Shown here in pieces: positions 15,505 through 25,134 of a DNA stretch of 55,374 bases; position 1 is the first letter of the stretch, and every line of letters starts with the position of its first letter. Source of the DNA: Segatella copri (GTDB taxonomy: Bacteria; Bacteroidota; Bacteroidia; Bacteroidales; Bacteroidaceae); NCBI RefSeq assembly GCF_019127135.1, contig NZ_JAHOEA010000026.1, forward strand, positions 1-55,374. The letters run 5' to 3'. The notes below the pieces were generated by a model. It was not told the origin of the DNA and searched no databases. It was given only the letters and a program-made list of their open reading frames with translations. Position numbers and translations under genes: made by a program.

Positions 15505-16833
15505 ATGAAGAAAATAATCATCTTATGTTTCGCGCTCGGAGCTTTCCATACACTTGGCGCACAGGAGACGCTTACGCTTAGCCAGTGCCTGCAGATGGCA
15601 GTGGATAACAACCTGTCGCTCCAGAGCAGCCGAAACGAAATAGCTAAGGGAAAGTACGCTATCAGCGAAAATCAGGCTAAACTCTATCCGCAAATCAATG
15701 CGGTGGCACAGCTCAACGACAACTTTACGCCGCCTGTTTCGGTTACCGACGGCTCGGCTTACGGCAAGCCTTATAATGTAACCAAGACGTTGCAGTATAA
15801 TGCTTCGGCGGGTGTACAATTGCAGATGCCACTGTATAACCAGATGATTCTTACCGCCATCGACATTACCAAGATTGCCGATAAGCTCAACCAACTCTCT
15901 TATGAGAAGGCGCGTGAAGACCTCATCGTCCAGACTGCCAAGATGTATTACATGGCGCAGAACACATCTGAGCAGATTCGTCTGACGGATGACAACATCA
16001 AGCGACTGGTAGAACTCAGAAACATCACCCAGGCATTCTATGACAACCAGATGAGTCTGGAGGTCGATCTGAAGCGTGTGAATCTCAATATCGAGAACCT
16101 CACCGTGCAGCGCGATAACGCCATCGCCATGCTCGAACAGCAGTATACCATGCTCAAGTATGTGATAGATTATCCTGCCGAGAAGGAGATGAAGGTGACA
16201 GCCGTAGATCCGGGAAAGATTGAGATGGTGAAGGCTGACGGACTGGATACGGGACTCTACGAACTCCAGTTGCTGGAACAGAAGAAACTGCTCACCCAGA
16301 AGCAGACCAAACTTGCCAAGGACGGCTATCTGCCATCGCTCTCGCTGACCGGAAACCTGATGTATTCTGCCTTTACCGATAGGATAGATCACTGGATTCA
16401 TTCGGGCGAATCAAACCACTGGTATGGTTCCAACGGTCTGGGCATCCAGCTGAGAGTGCCTGTATTCGATGGCTTTGAAAAGCGTTCTAAAATCAGAAAG
16501 GCGAAGATAGAGGAGGAGAATGCACGCATCGGTTACGAGGACGCCCTGAAGGGACTGCAGGCAAACTATATGAATGCGGTGAGCGAGGTGAACAACAGTC
16601 AGCGCAACTACAAGAAGCAGTTTGATAATTATACCATGGCGCAGGATGTTTACAACGTAACAGCCGACCAGTATAAGGAGGGTGTGGCTTCGATGACAGC
16701 GGTGCTGCAGGACGAGATGCGTATGAGCGAGGCAATGAACAATTATCTCACAGCCTACTATCGCTACAAGGTTGCCAATCTCTCGCTGCTCAAGTTGACT
16801 GGACAGCTCAACCAGATTTCGGTTGCTAAATAA
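15505..16833 (+). CDS. TolC-family outer membrane efflux protein
   Basis: A 442-aa protein with a cleavable signal peptide ending at LGAQ. It has the TolC repeat structure: two similar halves of long alpha-helices with coiled-coil heptads (LTLSQCLQMAVDNNLSLQSSR; second half NARIGYEDALKG, YKEGVASMTAVLQDE). It would form the trimeric outer-membrane channel for the exporter encoded downstream. The gene is first in a three-gene cluster, 98 bases before the adaptor. No substrate can be inferred. Confidence 0.92.
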   Translation: MKKIIILCFALGAFHTLGAQETLTLSQCLQMAVDNNLSLQSSRNEIAKGKYAISENQAKLYPQINAVAQLNDNFTPPVSVTDGSAYGKPYNVTKTLQYNASAGVQLQMPLYNQMILTAIDITKIADKLNQLSYEKAREDLIVQTAKMYYMAQNTSEQIRLTDDNIKRLVELRNITQAFYDNQMSLEVDLKRVNLNIENLTVQRDNAIAMLEQQYTMLKYVIDYPAEKEMKVTAVDPGKIEMVKADGLDTGLYELQLLEQKKLLTQKQTKLAKDGYLPSLSLTGNLMYSAFTDRIDHWIHSGESNHWYGSNGLGIQLRVPVFDGFEKRSKIRKAKIEEENARIGYEDALKGLQANYMNAVSEVNNSQRNYKKQFDNYTMAQDVYNVTADQYKEGVASMTAVLQDEMRMSEAMNNYLTAYYRYKVANLSLLKLTGQLNQISVAK

Positions 16834-16931
16834 CAGAGAAGAATAAATCATTAAAAAATAAAACATAAACAGGAAAACGGGATGTAAAAAACTTTACTTC
16901 ATATTCCCTGATTCCAAATTACAATAAAACT

Positions 16932-18044
16932 ATGGAACAGAACGAAAATAAAAATGTAGAAACTGCAGAGGCTACACAGGTATCTCACGAAGAAACCAGG
17001 AAAAAACTCAAGAAACAGCGCGTAAGACAGATTATCGCCAGTCTGATAGGTGTTGCTATCCTGGCTTTCGGACTCTGGAAGATCGTATGCCTCTTCCTCG
17101 ATTATAGCTCTAACGAAACGAGCAATGATGCTCAGATAGAGCAATATCTCTCACCGGTTAATCTCCGTGCATCCGGCTATATCGCCAAGGTATGCTTCAG
17201 AGAACATCAGGAAGTACACAAGGGAGATACCCTCCTTGTGCTCGACGACCGGGAGTATCGTATCCGTCTGATGGAGGCTGAAGCTGCCCTCAAGGATGCC
17301 AAGGCTGGAGCCAATGTCATCAACGCTACAGAGCAGACCACCGAGACATCAGCTTCTATCTATCAGGCATCCATCGATGAAATAAATGTACGACTAGCCA
17401 AACTTGCCAAGGACTGCGAACGCTATCGCAACCTGGTAGAAAAGAAGGCGGCTACTCCTATACAGCTCGAACAGCTGGAGGTAGAATATGCTGCTACCAA
17501 GAAGAAACTCGAAGGGGTAAAGAAGCAGCAGGCTGCTGCCTATAAGGGAGTAAACGAGGTAACTACCCGCAAGCAGAATGTGGCTGCCTCCATCGAACGT
17601 GCCGAGGCTGCCGTAGAGATGGCAAAGCTGAACCTCTCTTACTGTGTGGTAGTGGCTCCTTGTGATGGTAAACTGGGGCGCCGCTCTATCGAGGAGGGAC
17701 AGATGGTGAATGCAGGAACCACCATTACCTACATCATTCCAACCAACAACAAATGGGTGATTGCCAACTATAAGGAAACCCAGATAGAGAATCTCTATGT
17801 AGGACAGAAGGTGCGTATGACCGTAGATGCCATCAGTAACAAGGAGTTTGAGGGTACGGTGACCGCCATTTCTGGTGCTACCGGTTCGAAATATTCGCTG
17901 GTACCTACAGACAATTCTGCTGGCAACTTTGTTAAAATTCAGCAGCGTGTGCCTGTAAGAATCGATTTCAACAACCTCAGCAAAGAGGATAATGAGCATC
18001 TTGCTGCCGGCATGATGGTGGTTGTCAAGGCTGAGAGAAAGTAA
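16932..18044 (+). CDS. HlyD/EmrA-type membrane fusion (periplasmic adaptor) protein
   Basis: A 370-aa inner-membrane-anchored adaptor. After about 35 polar residues comes one transmembrane segment (IIASLIGVAILAFGLWKIV), then a lipoyl-like half motif (VNLRASGYIAKVCFREHQ), a long helical hairpin (residues 110-215), the second lipoyl half (VAPCDGKLGRRSIEEGQ) and beta-barrel domains. This order is typical of EmrA. It would bridge the MFS pump and the TolC channel. The 29-base gap to the transporter gene supports one operon. Confidence 0.92.
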   Translation: MEQNENKNVETAEATQVSHEETRKKLKKQRVRQIIASLIGVAILAFGLWKIVCLFLDYSSNETSNDAQIEQYLSPVNLRASGYIAKVCFREHQEVHKGDTLLVLDDREYRIRLMEAEAALKDAKAGANVINATEQTTETSASIYQASIDEINVRLAKLAKDCERYRNLVEKKAATPIQLEQLEVEYAATKKKLEGVKKQQAAAYKGVNEVTTRKQNVAASIERAEAAVEMAKLNLSYCVVVAPCDGKLGRRSIEEGQMVNAGTTITYIIPTNNKWVIANYKETQIENLYVGQKVRMTVDAISNKEFEGTVTAISGATGSKYSLVPTDNSAGNFVKIQQRVPVRIDFNNLSKEDNEHLAAGMMVVVKAERK

Positions 18045-18073
18045 AAAACAGCTAGATGGAAATGAAGTAATAT

Positions 18074-19768
18074 ATGGAAGAAGAATATAAGAATTATCCG
18101 TTTTATGATTGGGTGCCCAAACCGCTCGGCATCATCTTCATGATCATCCTCTTCGTGCCGATGATTACGATGAGTGGTGTCTATTCTGCCAACAGCGGCG
18201 AGATGATGAGCGGGCTCGGCATCCAGTCGGAATACATCGCCTTTGCGGGCTTTTGCACCTCGATAGGAATGGCGGCTTTCTCGCCGTTCTTCTATGATCT
18301 GGTGTGCATCCGTAGAGAGAAGATGATGTGTATCGTGGGCTTCTCCATTCTCTTTATCCTCAGTTTCGTGTGTGCCCAGACCGACTCGCTGTTCATACTC
18401 GGACTGTGCAGTCTGCTGATGGGTTTTGTCCGCCAGACGCTGCTGATGGCGCATCTCTTTGTGCTTATCAGATACGGTTTCGGAATAGAGGCTACGAGGA
18501 ATATCACGCCGGGATGCGAGCCTACTACCGAGGAAGCATGGGATGCGGTAGATTCGGAGAAGATGGTGTCGCAGCCGGTCATCTATCTCTTCTTCATGAT
18601 TATCGGACAGTTGGGAACCTGGCTTACGGCATGGCTTGCCTATGCCTATGAGTGGCAGTATGTTTATCATTTCATGATGGCATTCATGTTGGCGGGCATC
18701 ATCATCGTGTTCTTCACCATGCCTTATCATAAGTATCCGATGCCGAAGTTCCCGATAACGATGTCGAAGTTTGGCAATGTTACGGTGTTCAGTATCATGC
18801 TCTGTTCGTTTGCTTATGTCATGGTATTCGGTAAGACACTCGACTGGTTTGATGATCCTACCATCCGCTTCTCTTCGGTGGTCTGTCTTATCTTTACCGC
18901 CCTGTTCATCTATCTGGAGAAGACGCGGCGTTCACCTTATTTCATCATGGAGGTGTTCCAGCTCAGGGTCATCAACTACGGCATCCTGCTCTTCTTCCTG
19001 CTGATGGTCTGCAATTCGAGCGCCATGCTTGTCAACGTGTTCACCAATGTGAGCATGAAGATAGACAACTGGCAGAACGCCACCTTGGGCAACTGGGTGA
19101 TGGTGGGCTACACCGTGGGACTGATATTCGCCGTCATCGCCCGAGCCAAGAATGTTCACCTGAAGTGGATGTACAGTCTGGGCTTCCTCTTTATCGGAGC
19201 CTATGCGCTGTACATGTATTTCGAAGTACAGAACGACGGCATGTATGAGCGTATGAAATGGCCTATCATCATCCGTTCTACGGGAATGATGCTGCTCTAT
19301 TCGCTCATCTCCACGATAGCCAACCAACGCATGCCTTACCGCTTCATGTCAACCTGGGTGTGCATCATGCTTACCGTTCGTATGGTCATTGCCCCTTGCA
19401 TCGGCTCGGCGCTCTATACCAATGTGCTGCAGCACAGACAGCAGTATTATGTAACCCGCTTTGCCCAGGATTACGATCGTACGAGCATAGAGACGGCGAA
19501 GACTTACGACCAGACGGTGAGAGGCATGCAATATCAGGGCAAGAGTGTAACCGAGGCACAGAACATGGCTGCCATGAGTACGAAGGGAAAGGTACAGGTA
19601 CAGGCCACGCTGGTGAGCATCAAGGAGATGGCAGGCTGGACCTTCTACGGCTGTCTGCTGTGTGCCGGACTGATGCTCGTTCTCCCTTGGCGCAAGCGCA
19701 ATATCAGGGAACTGACGCGCGAATATCTGCTGAAGAATGTTGATGTGAAATCCCTGGGAAGAAGGTAA
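18074..19768 (+). CDS. MFS transporter, EmrB-like multidrug exporter
   Basis: A 564-aa membrane protein with about 14 hydrophobic segments, as in the drug:proton antiporter-2 group that pairs with HlyD/EmrA adaptors. A long loop follows the fifth or sixth segment (TPGCEPTTEEAWDAVDSEK) and there is a periplasmic-like loop near the C-terminus (residues 465-530). Usual DHA2 motifs are weak, so the protein is divergent and typical of Bacteroidota. With the TolC and EmrA-like genes it forms a complete tripartite pump from cytoplasm to outside. The AraC gene 100 bases downstream in the same direction may regulate it. Confidence 0.85.
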   Translation: MEEEYKNYPFYDWVPKPLGIIFMIILFVPMITMSGVYSANSGEMMSGLGIQSEYIAFAGFCTSIGMAAFSPFFYDLVCIRREKMMCIVGFSILFILSFVCAQTDSLFILGLCSLLMGFVRQTLLMAHLFVLIRYGFGIEATRNITPGCEPTTEEAWDAVDSEKMVSQPVIYLFFMIIGQLGTWLTAWLAYAYEWQYVYHFMMAFMLAGIIIVFFTMPYHKYPMPKFPITMSKFGNVTVFSIMLCSFAYVMVFGKTLDWFDDPTIRFSSVVCLIFTALFIYLEKTRRSPYFIMEVFQLRVINYGILLFFLLMVCNSSAMLVNVFTNVSMKIDNWQNATLGNWVMVGYTVGLIFAVIARAKNVHLKWMYSLGFLFIGAYALYMYFEVQNDGMYERMKWPIIIRSTGMMLLYSLISTIANQRMPYRFMSTWVCIMLTVRMVIAPCIGSALYTNVLQHRQQYYVTRFAQDYDRTSIETAKTYDQTVRGMQYQGKSVTEAQNMAAMSTKGKVQVQATLVSIKEMAGWTFYGCLLCAGLMLVLPWRKRNIRELTREYLLKNVDVKSLGRR

Positions 19769-19871
19769 GGGAGTGCTAAAATATCATAAAAGATACAGGC
19801 TGCTCATCTGATGAATGGATATTTTTGTTATCTTCGCAGTTAAATCTGAAGATAACAGACCCATATTCATC

Positions 19872-20735
19872 ATGAAAATAACAGATAATATCATCATATA
19901 CGAGGCTCATGAGTTTCCTCAGCTGTTGATGCAGCCTTTCTACTCCGACTATGTCGGAATCGTAATCTGTCATCAGGGGATGTTCCGTTTCTGCGTAGAC
20001 GGAACATCCTTTGTTGCATCTGAGGGTGAGACCGTTTTCCTCTCCAAAGGAGTGATGTTTCATGTGCAGGAAACGGGCAAGAACCTTAAATATACCCTTC
20101 TTTTTTACCGTGCTGAACAGATTCGTCACATGTTGGGCAATACCGTGGTTACCATGCGTCTTTATGCTACGATTTATCCCAAACCCTGCCATGTCAGGAC
20201 GACGGGCTATGAGGATATGCTTACTTCCTATGCCATGATGCTGAGGAAACTGGAGCTGGAAAAAGAGAAGAGTGGTGAACTGGATGCCTATTGTGTGCAT
20301 GAGCAGAAACTGTTGCTGATGGCTGTTACGTACCGTTTGTGCAGTATCTTCTCGGCATCGTTCAAGGCTGCCGGCAAGGAGATGGAGCGGAAGATAGCCA
20401 TCTTTGAGTCGCTGGTACTGCTGATAGAGAAGAATTATATGCGTGAGCGCAGTGTGGCTTTCTATGCAGATGAACTCTGTCTTACACCGAAATATCTGTC
20501 GGTACTGGTCAAGTCGGTTTGCGGTCAGACGGTCCAGCAATTGCTTTTCAAGGCGATGATCCGTCGCAGTATCTATCTGATGAAGAACACCACGAAGACG
20601 ATACAGCAGATAGCCAATGAACTCAGTTTTCCCAATGCTTCAGCCTTCGGAACCTTCTTCAAGAAACATACTGGTCTGTCGCCTAAGCATTACCGTAATT
20701 GGGAAGAGGGGAATGAACCGCCTTCTTTCAAATAA
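19872..20735 (+). CDS. AraC-family transcriptional regulator
   Basis: About 287 aa from the ATG at 19872. A longer start at 19815 is possible, but TATTTTTG and TATCTTCG at 19820-19836 look like -7 elements there. The N-terminal part is a cupin-like sensor (GMFRFCVDG, SEGETVFLSKGVMFHV). The C-terminus has two AraC helix-turn-helix units: SVAFYADELCLTPKYLSVLVK and TIQQIANELSFPNASAFGTFFKKHTGLSPKHYR, with the canonical signature. The ligand is unknown. Position right after the efflux operon makes that operon its most likely target. Confidence 0.88.
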   Translation: MKITDNIIIYEAHEFPQLLMQPFYSDYVGIVICHQGMFRFCVDGTSFVASEGETVFLSKGVMFHVQETGKNLKYTLLFYRAEQIRHMLGNTVVTMRLYATIYPKPCHVRTTGYEDMLTSYAMMLRKLELEKEKSGELDAYCVHEQKLLLMAVTYRLCSIFSASFKAAGKEMERKIAIFESLVLLIEKNYMRERSVAFYADELCLTPKYLSVLVKSVCGQTVQQLLFKAMIRRSIYLMKNTTKTIQQIANELSFPNASAFGTFFKKHTGLSPKHYRNWEEGNEPPSFK

Positions 20736-20764
20736 AGATTTCATCCTATACCTATAAAATAAAA

Positions 20765-20788
20765 GGGACAGAGGAATTGTTCTGTCCC
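20765..20788 (-). terminator. Terminator of the 130-aa minus-strand gene
   Basis: GGGACAG and CTGTCCC form a 7-bp stem; the minus strand continues TTTTATTTTATAG. The plus side lacks a T-tract, so it mainly serves the gene at 20811-21203. Confidence 0.7.
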
Positions 20789-20810
20789 CTGTCCCGAAAC
20801 TGTGATATAA

Positions 20811-21203
20811 CTAAAACAACTGAGCGAAAGCCTCGGCTGTCTTTCCTGTATAGGTCTTCATCTCTGTAACCGGCTTGTAACCGAAATCCTTGAAGGCAAG
20901 GAGCTGTGTGGCAACAAACTGGTGGTCGTCAGAGATGCAAGCCTGTAACTTCATATTACCCATGCTGATGGCAGAAACAGGGAATTTGCTGATAGCTGCT
21001 TCTACATCCTGAGGGGCTGCACTGAGGATGTTCTCGAGCTTTCTTCCATCCTCTGCAGAATATTCCTTCTCTTTTATCTTAATCACGCTGTTGGTAGGTT
21101 GATAGATGAGCTTGACTGTCAAACCCATGAACCCTTTCTTTACCTGTACATCCTGGAGTGCCAAAACATCAGCACCCATCTCTAAATGATTAATCTTTGC
21201 CAT
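20811..21203 (-). CDS. Uncharacterised 130-aa cytoplasmic protein
   Basis: I do not recognise a family. The protein has no signal peptide or membrane segment. It contains alternating beta-like segments (VKLIYQPTNSVIKIKEKEYSAEDG) and a C-terminal block AFKDFGYKPVTEMKTYTGKTAEAF. Codon use is like that of well-expressed neighbours (proS), and it has its own terminator, so it is very likely a real gene. No clear promoter is seen, and the 156 bases upstream hold an inverted repeat (21293-21322). Confidence 0.7.
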   Translation of the reverse strand: MAKINHLEMGADVLALQDVQVKKGFMGLTVKLIYQPTNSVIKIKEKEYSAEDGRKLENILSAAPQDVEAAISKFPVSAISMGNMKLQACISDDHQFVATQLLAFKDFGYKPVTEMKTYTGKTAEAFAQLF

Positions 21204-21292
21204 AATTTTATACTGTTATTTGCTTATTCTTAATTCTTGAAAAATAATATATATTGAACTGTTTTTTGTTTTGAATAGGGGTGTAACCAGTC

Positions 21293-21322
21293 TTATCGCA
21301 AATCTTAGGAAAGATGCGATAA
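21293..21322. repeat. Imperfect inverted repeat TTATCGCA...TGCGATAA
   Basis: TTATCGCA (21293-21300) and TGCGATAA (21315-21322) pair, with TCTT/AAGA pairing inside. No T-tract follows on either strand, so an operator or attenuating hairpin upstream of the 130-aa gene is as likely as a terminator. Confidence 0.5.
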
Positions 21323-21359
21323 ACCTATATGAAATTTTAAAAAGAGAAAAGAATAAGCA

Positions 21360-21782
21360 CTAACAGAGCAGACGTCGCAGGCAAATGACATAATACTTGC
21401 TGGCGACATCAAAGTGGATTGGGGCAGTTTCCTGTCGGAAAGGCTCCATGCCACCTTCTATAGCTGATAAAAGGGATGATAAATAACGGATTCTATTTGT
21501 AAGCAATCTACTGGCAGTCTGACTGTTGTGCATATTGCCACTTGGCAATAAGCGCTGCGGACGGCTGCTACAGATGCGGTAAGCAAGCTGTGAAGCGTTT
21601 TCAAGCTGTGCCTCAGGCTGGCTCTTGTCATACTCAACCTTTGTCAAACCATCTTTCTTATGGCTTGCATCTTCGGTATAAGAATCCTCGGGTGTAAAAG
21701 AAATAGAGGCAGCAGATACCTCTCCATAGCCTGAAAAGACCATGGACACCAGAAAAAGGATGTATAGTATCAACTGCCTCAT
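21360..21782 (-). CDS. Small secreted or periplasmic protein of unknown function
   Basis: A 140-aa protein with a typical signal peptide (LILYILFLVSMVFSGYGEVSA) and a polar, basic mature part. A stretch SRPQRLLPSG and a tail with Cys (YVICLRRLLC) are the only notable points; the two late Cys plus one at residue 71 could form a disulfide. I recognise no domain. It begins 48 bases after the proS stop on the same strand and may be co-transcribed with proS. Confidence 0.6.
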   Translation of the reverse strand: MRQLILYILFLVSMVFSGYGEVSAASISFTPEDSYTEDASHKKDGLTKVEYDKSQPEAQLENASQLAYRICSSRPQRLLPSGNMHNSQTASRLLTNRIRYLSSLLSAIEGGMEPFRQETAPIHFDVASKYYVICLRRLLC

Positions 21783-21829
21783 ATTAAATATATTATGGTG
21801 TCAGGATGAACTCCTGACACCGGGGATGA

Positions 21830-23311
21830 TTAATAACTTCTTGCGATGATGACACGGGCTACGGCTGGCTTGCCGCTTACCATATCTACACCTGGAGTCT
21901 GCTCGTAAGCGAAAGGCACGCAGCGGATGGTAGCCTGAGTCTCCTCCTTGATCTTAGCCTCGGTCTCGGCTGTACCGTCCCAATGGCAGAGGAAGAAACC
22001 ACCGTCCTTAACGCGCTCCTTGAATTCCTCGTAGTTGTCGCACTCGTAAACGTGAGCATCACGGTAAGCACGAGCCTTCTCGAAGATATTCTTCTGGATG
22101 TCTTCCAACATATTCTTTACGCGTTCTACGATGCCGTCGAAGCTTACGTTCTCCTTCCCCAAGGTATCACGACGCATAATCTCGATGGTGTTGTTCTCCA
22201 AGTCACGGCCACCCATAGCGAGACGTACAGGAACACCCTTCAACTCATAGTCAGCGAACTTGAAGCCAGGACGCTTGGCAGGGTTGTCATCATACTTCAC
22301 GGTGATGCCCAACTCGCGGAGCTGATCGATGACAGGCTGCAACTTAGCAGTAATCTGAGCCAACTGCTCGTCGCCCTTGTTGATAGGAACGATAACCACC
22401 TGGATAGGAGCCAACTTTGGAGGCAATACGAGACCGTTGTCATCGCTGTGAACCATGATGAGGGCACCCATCAGTCGGGTAGAAACACCCCATGAAGTAG
22501 CCCATACATACTCAGGCTTGTTCTCCTTGTTCAAGTAGGTAACATCGAAGCTCTTTGCAAAGTTCTGACCCAGAAAGTGAGAAGTACCGCTCTGGAGAGC
22601 CTTGCCATCCTGCATCATTGCCTCGATGGTATAAGTGTTCAGGGCGCCTGCGAAACGCTCTGTCTCACTCTTCACACCCTGCAATACAGGAACGCCCATG
22701 TAGTTCTCTGCAAAATCAGCGTAAACCTTGAGCATCTCCTGAGCCTTTGCCTCAGCCTCTTCCTTAGTGGCATGAGCGGTATGACCCTCCTGCCAGAGGA
22801 ACTCAGAAGTACGGAGGAACGGACGGGTACGCATCTCCCAACGCATTACGTTACACCACTGGTTGCAGAGAATAGGGAGATCACGCCATGAATGGATCCA
22901 GTTCTTATAGGTGTTCCAGATGATAGTCTCAGAAGTAGGACGGATGATGAGCTCCTCATCGAGCTTTGCGTTAGGATCAACCTCAACCTCTTTGCCATCC
23001 TCTGTAGAACGGAGGCGGTAGTGGGTAACTACGGCACACTCCTTGGCGAAACCTGCCACGTGCTCAGCCTCACGAGAGAAGAAACTCTTCGGGATGAGGA
23101 GAGGGAAGTATGCGTTCTGTACACCTGTCTGCTTAAACATCTTGTCGAGCTGCTGCTGCATCTTCTCCCAGATAGCGTAACCGTATGGTTTGATAATCAT
23201 ACAACCACGAACTGGTGACAACTCAGCGAGATCAGCCTTTACTACCAAATCATTGTACCACTGACTGTAGTTGTCAGCGCGCTTGGTTAAATTCTTGAGT
23301 TCTTTAGCCAT
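21830..23311 (-). CDS. proS: Prolyl-tRNA synthetase (archaeal/eukaryote-like type)
   Basis: A 493-aa class II aminoacyl-tRNA synthetase that charges tRNA-Pro. Motif 1/2 regions are clear ([58 protein letters not shown]). The short form without the ~180-residue editing insertion, together with the C-terminal zinc-like/anticodon part ending in a Tyr ([10 protein letters not shown]), marks the eukaryote/archaeal-type ProRS used by Bacteroidota. Strong codon bias agrees with high expression. The start ATG at 23309-23311 gives the usual [20 protein letters not shown]-terminus. Confidence 0.96.
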   Translation of the reverse strand: MAKELKNLTKRADNYSQWYNDLVVKADLAELSPVRGCMIIKPYGYAIWEKMQQQLDKMFKQTGVQNAYFPLLIPKSFFSREAEHVAGFAKECAVVTHYRLRSTEDGKEVEVDPNAKLDEELIIRPTSETIIWNTYKNWIHSWRDLPILCNQWCNVMRWEMRTRPFLRTSEFLWQEGHTAHATKEEAEAKAQEMLKVYADFAENYMGVPVLQGVKSETERFAGALNTYTIEAMMQDGKALQSGTSHFLGQNFAKSFDVTYLNKENKPEYVWATSWGVSTRLMGALIMVHSDDNGLVLPPKLAPIQVVIVPINKGDEQLAQITAKLQPVIDQLRELGITVKYDDNPAKRPGFKFADYELKGVPVRLAMGGRDLENNTIEIMRRDTLGKENVSFDGIVERVKNMLEDIQKNIFEKARAYRDAHVYECDNYEEFKERVKDGGFFLCHWDGTAETEAKIKEETQATIRCVPFAYEQTPGVDMVSGKPAVARVIIARSY

Positions 23312-23533
23312 ATTGCTTTATTCTATTTATTTTGTTTTTTATTTCTTCTGTTATATATATTAAGGTATAAGCATGAGCCCCTTCATCATCTGCTGCCGGC
23401 AGTTCATCTGTCTGCAGGTGTCTGAAATCCTACTTTTAGGGATTTTCCACCCCCAAATAGGTGATTTCCTAGCTCTATTTCGACAAATACCCTTAAATTT
23501 GCATGCAAAAATACAAAAAAATATTAGAAAACT

Positions 23534-23564
23534 CTCCATTATGGAGAAAAAAGAGTTATCTTTG
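23534..23564 (+). promoter_or_regulatory. Promoter region of the OmpA-like gene with a palindrome
   Basis: TATCTTTG at 23557-23564 is a -7 box. The perfect palindrome CTCCAT-T-ATGGAG at 23534-23546 covers the -33 position, so a regulator may bind there in place of a consensus -33. Confidence 0.6.
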
Positions 23565-23597
23565 CAATTAAATAACATAAATATAGGAGATTTTAAA

Positions 23598-24287
23598 ATG
23601 AAAAAGACTAATTTTGCAGTTGCAGGCCTCTCTTTGTGCTTGCTTTTTTCAAGTTGTGGAACCAATCAGAAAACTGGTACAGCAGTAGGTGCCGGTTCTG
23701 GTGCAGCTCTGGGTGCTCTCGTTGGTGGATTGCTCAATAATAGCCATCGTGGTACAGGTGCTCTCGTAGGTGCTGCTATCGGTGCAGCTGTTGGTGGCGG
23801 TGCTGGTAACCTCATCGGAAAGCACATGGATAAGGTAAAGGCTGAGGCTGAACAGGTGAAGAATGCACAGGTTGAGACTGTAACAGATGCCAATGGCTTG
23901 TCTGCCGTTAAGGTAACATTTGCTTCTGGTATCCTCTTCCCAACTAACGGTTCTACTCTCAGCAGTAGCGCAAAGACTGATTTGGCTCAGTTTGCCGGTG
24001 TATTGAAGAACAATTCCGACTGCGAGGTTTCTATCCAGGGTTATACTGATGCTACAGGTAATGACGGTATCAACTTGCCTTTGAGCCAGAAGCGTGCTGA
24101 GGCAGTTTACAACTATCTTGCTTCTTGCGGTGTTACCAGCCGTCAGGTAAAGAATGTTCAGGGTTTTGGTTCTGCTAACCCTGTAGTTAATACTACTGCT
24201 GCTTGCGCCCAGAACCGTCGTGTAGAGGTCTATATGTACGCTAGCCAAGCTATGGTTAACGCAGCCAACAATGGTACATTGAAGTAA
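23598..24287 (+). CDS. OmpA-family lipoprotein with glycine-zipper segment
   Basis: 229 aa from the ATG at 23598, preceded by AGGAGA at 23585-23590; the longer frame from 23373 passes through the promoter and is rejected. The signal ends in a lipobox FSSC (Cys20). Residues about 28-70 are Gly/Ala-rich with repeats AVGAGSGAALGALVGG and GAAIGAAVGGGAG, a glycine zipper that probably inserts in membrane. The C-terminal 110 residues are an OmpA peptidoglycan-binding domain (YTDATGNDGINLPLSQKRAEAV, NRRVEVYM). It would tether the outer membrane to the cell wall, similar to YiaD. There is no acidic surface-export signal after the Cys, suggesting a periplasm-facing lipoprotein. Confidence 0.9.
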   Translation: MKKTNFAVAGLSLCLLFSSCGTNQKTGTAVGAGSGAALGALVGGLLNNSHRGTGALVGAAIGAAVGGGAGNLIGKHMDKVKAEAEQVKNAQVETVTDANGLSAVKVTFASGILFPTNGSTLSSSAKTDLAQFAGVLKNNSDCEVSIQGYTDATGNDGINLPLSQKRAEAVYNYLASCGVTSRQVKNVQGFGSANPVVNTTAACAQNRRVEVYMYASQAMVNAANNGTLK

Positions 24288-24323
24288 TAACTTTCATGAT
24301 CCTGGAAGGGAAAAACTAAATAG

Positions 24324-25058
24324 ATGATTTTGAAGAAAATCAAGAATATAGTAAAATGGGTGGTGGTGCTGTTTTTCAGTACCACCATTCTTGCTGTAGT
24401 GGCATATAGGTTCATTCCTGTGTATGTCACTCCTCTGATGTTTATCAGATGCTTTCAGCAAGTAGCTGATGGCGAGAGTATTACCATGCATCATCATTGG
24501 GTTTCGATGGATAAGATTTCGCCTCACATGCCTGTGGCGGTGATGGCGAGCGAAGATGCGAGATTCCTGAAGCATCACGGTTTCGACTTCAATGCCATCG
24601 AGAGTGCGGCGAAGAATAATGCACGTGGTGGAAAGGTGCATGGAGCAAGTACCATCAGTCAGCAGACTGCTAAGAATGTCTTCCTGTGGCCTGGCCGTTC
24701 ATGGACCCGCAAGGGATTTGAGGTCTACTTTACCTTCCTCATCGAAATGATGTGGAGCAAGCAGCGCATCATGGAGGTTTATCTCAACAGCATTGAGATG
24801 GGACCTGGTATCTATGGTGTGGATGCGGTTGCAGAATATCATTTCGACAAGAAAGCGAAAGACCTGTTTCGTGGCGAGTGTGCGCTGATAGCAGCTACAC
24901 TTCCTAATCCGCGCAAATTCAGTTCGCTGCATCCTAGCGCTTATATGAAAAAGCGCCAGCGACAGATAGAACATCAGATGAGATTTATCCCTACCTTCCC
25001 TCGTGAGGGTGAAGATTTCGACCCGGGCACGGCTGTGGGCGGATATAGGGGAAAGTAA
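24324..25058 (+). CDS. mtgA: Monofunctional peptidoglycan glycosyltransferase
   Basis: A 244-aa GT51 enzyme that polymerises lipid II into glycan strands. There is one N-terminal membrane anchor ([19 protein letters not shown]). The GT51 catalytic motifs are present: [14 protein letters not shown] with the first catalytic Glu, [34 protein letters not shown] with the second Glu, and [10 protein letters not shown]. There is no transpeptidase domain, which separates it from class A PBPs. It follows the OmpA lipoprotein gene by 36 bases and may share its transcript. Confidence 0.94.
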   Translation: MILKKIKNIVKWVVVLFFSTTILAVVAYRFIPVYVTPLMFIRCFQQVADGESITMHHHWVSMDKISPHMPVAVMASEDARFLKHHGFDFNAIESAAKNNARGGKVHGASTISQQTAKNVFLWPGRSWTRKGFEVYFTFLIEMMWSKQRIMEVYLNSIEMGPGIYGVDAVAEYHFDKKAKDLFRGECALIAATLPNPRKFSSLHPSAYMKKRQRQIEHQMRFIPTFPREGEDFDPGTAVGGYRGK

Positions 25059-25068
25059 TGAGTGAGTA

Positions 25069-25110
25069 GTGATTAGTTATTAATGATTAGTTATTAGTGA
25101 TTAGTGATTA
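25069..25110. repeat. Short AT-rich tandem repeat (GTGATTAGTTATTA-like)
   Basis: The spacer between mtgA and uvrD has several close copies of TGATTAGT and TTATTAGTGATTAG. It is simple-sequence-like and probably prone to slippage. Confidence 0.6.
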
Positions 25111-25134
25111 TTTTTTCCGGCTAAATATTGATTA

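Noticed and set aside
23373..23597. N-terminal extension of the OmpA-like lipoprotein
   Set aside because: Would bury the signal peptide and passes through the -7 box; the ATG at 23598 gives a normal lipoprotein signal.
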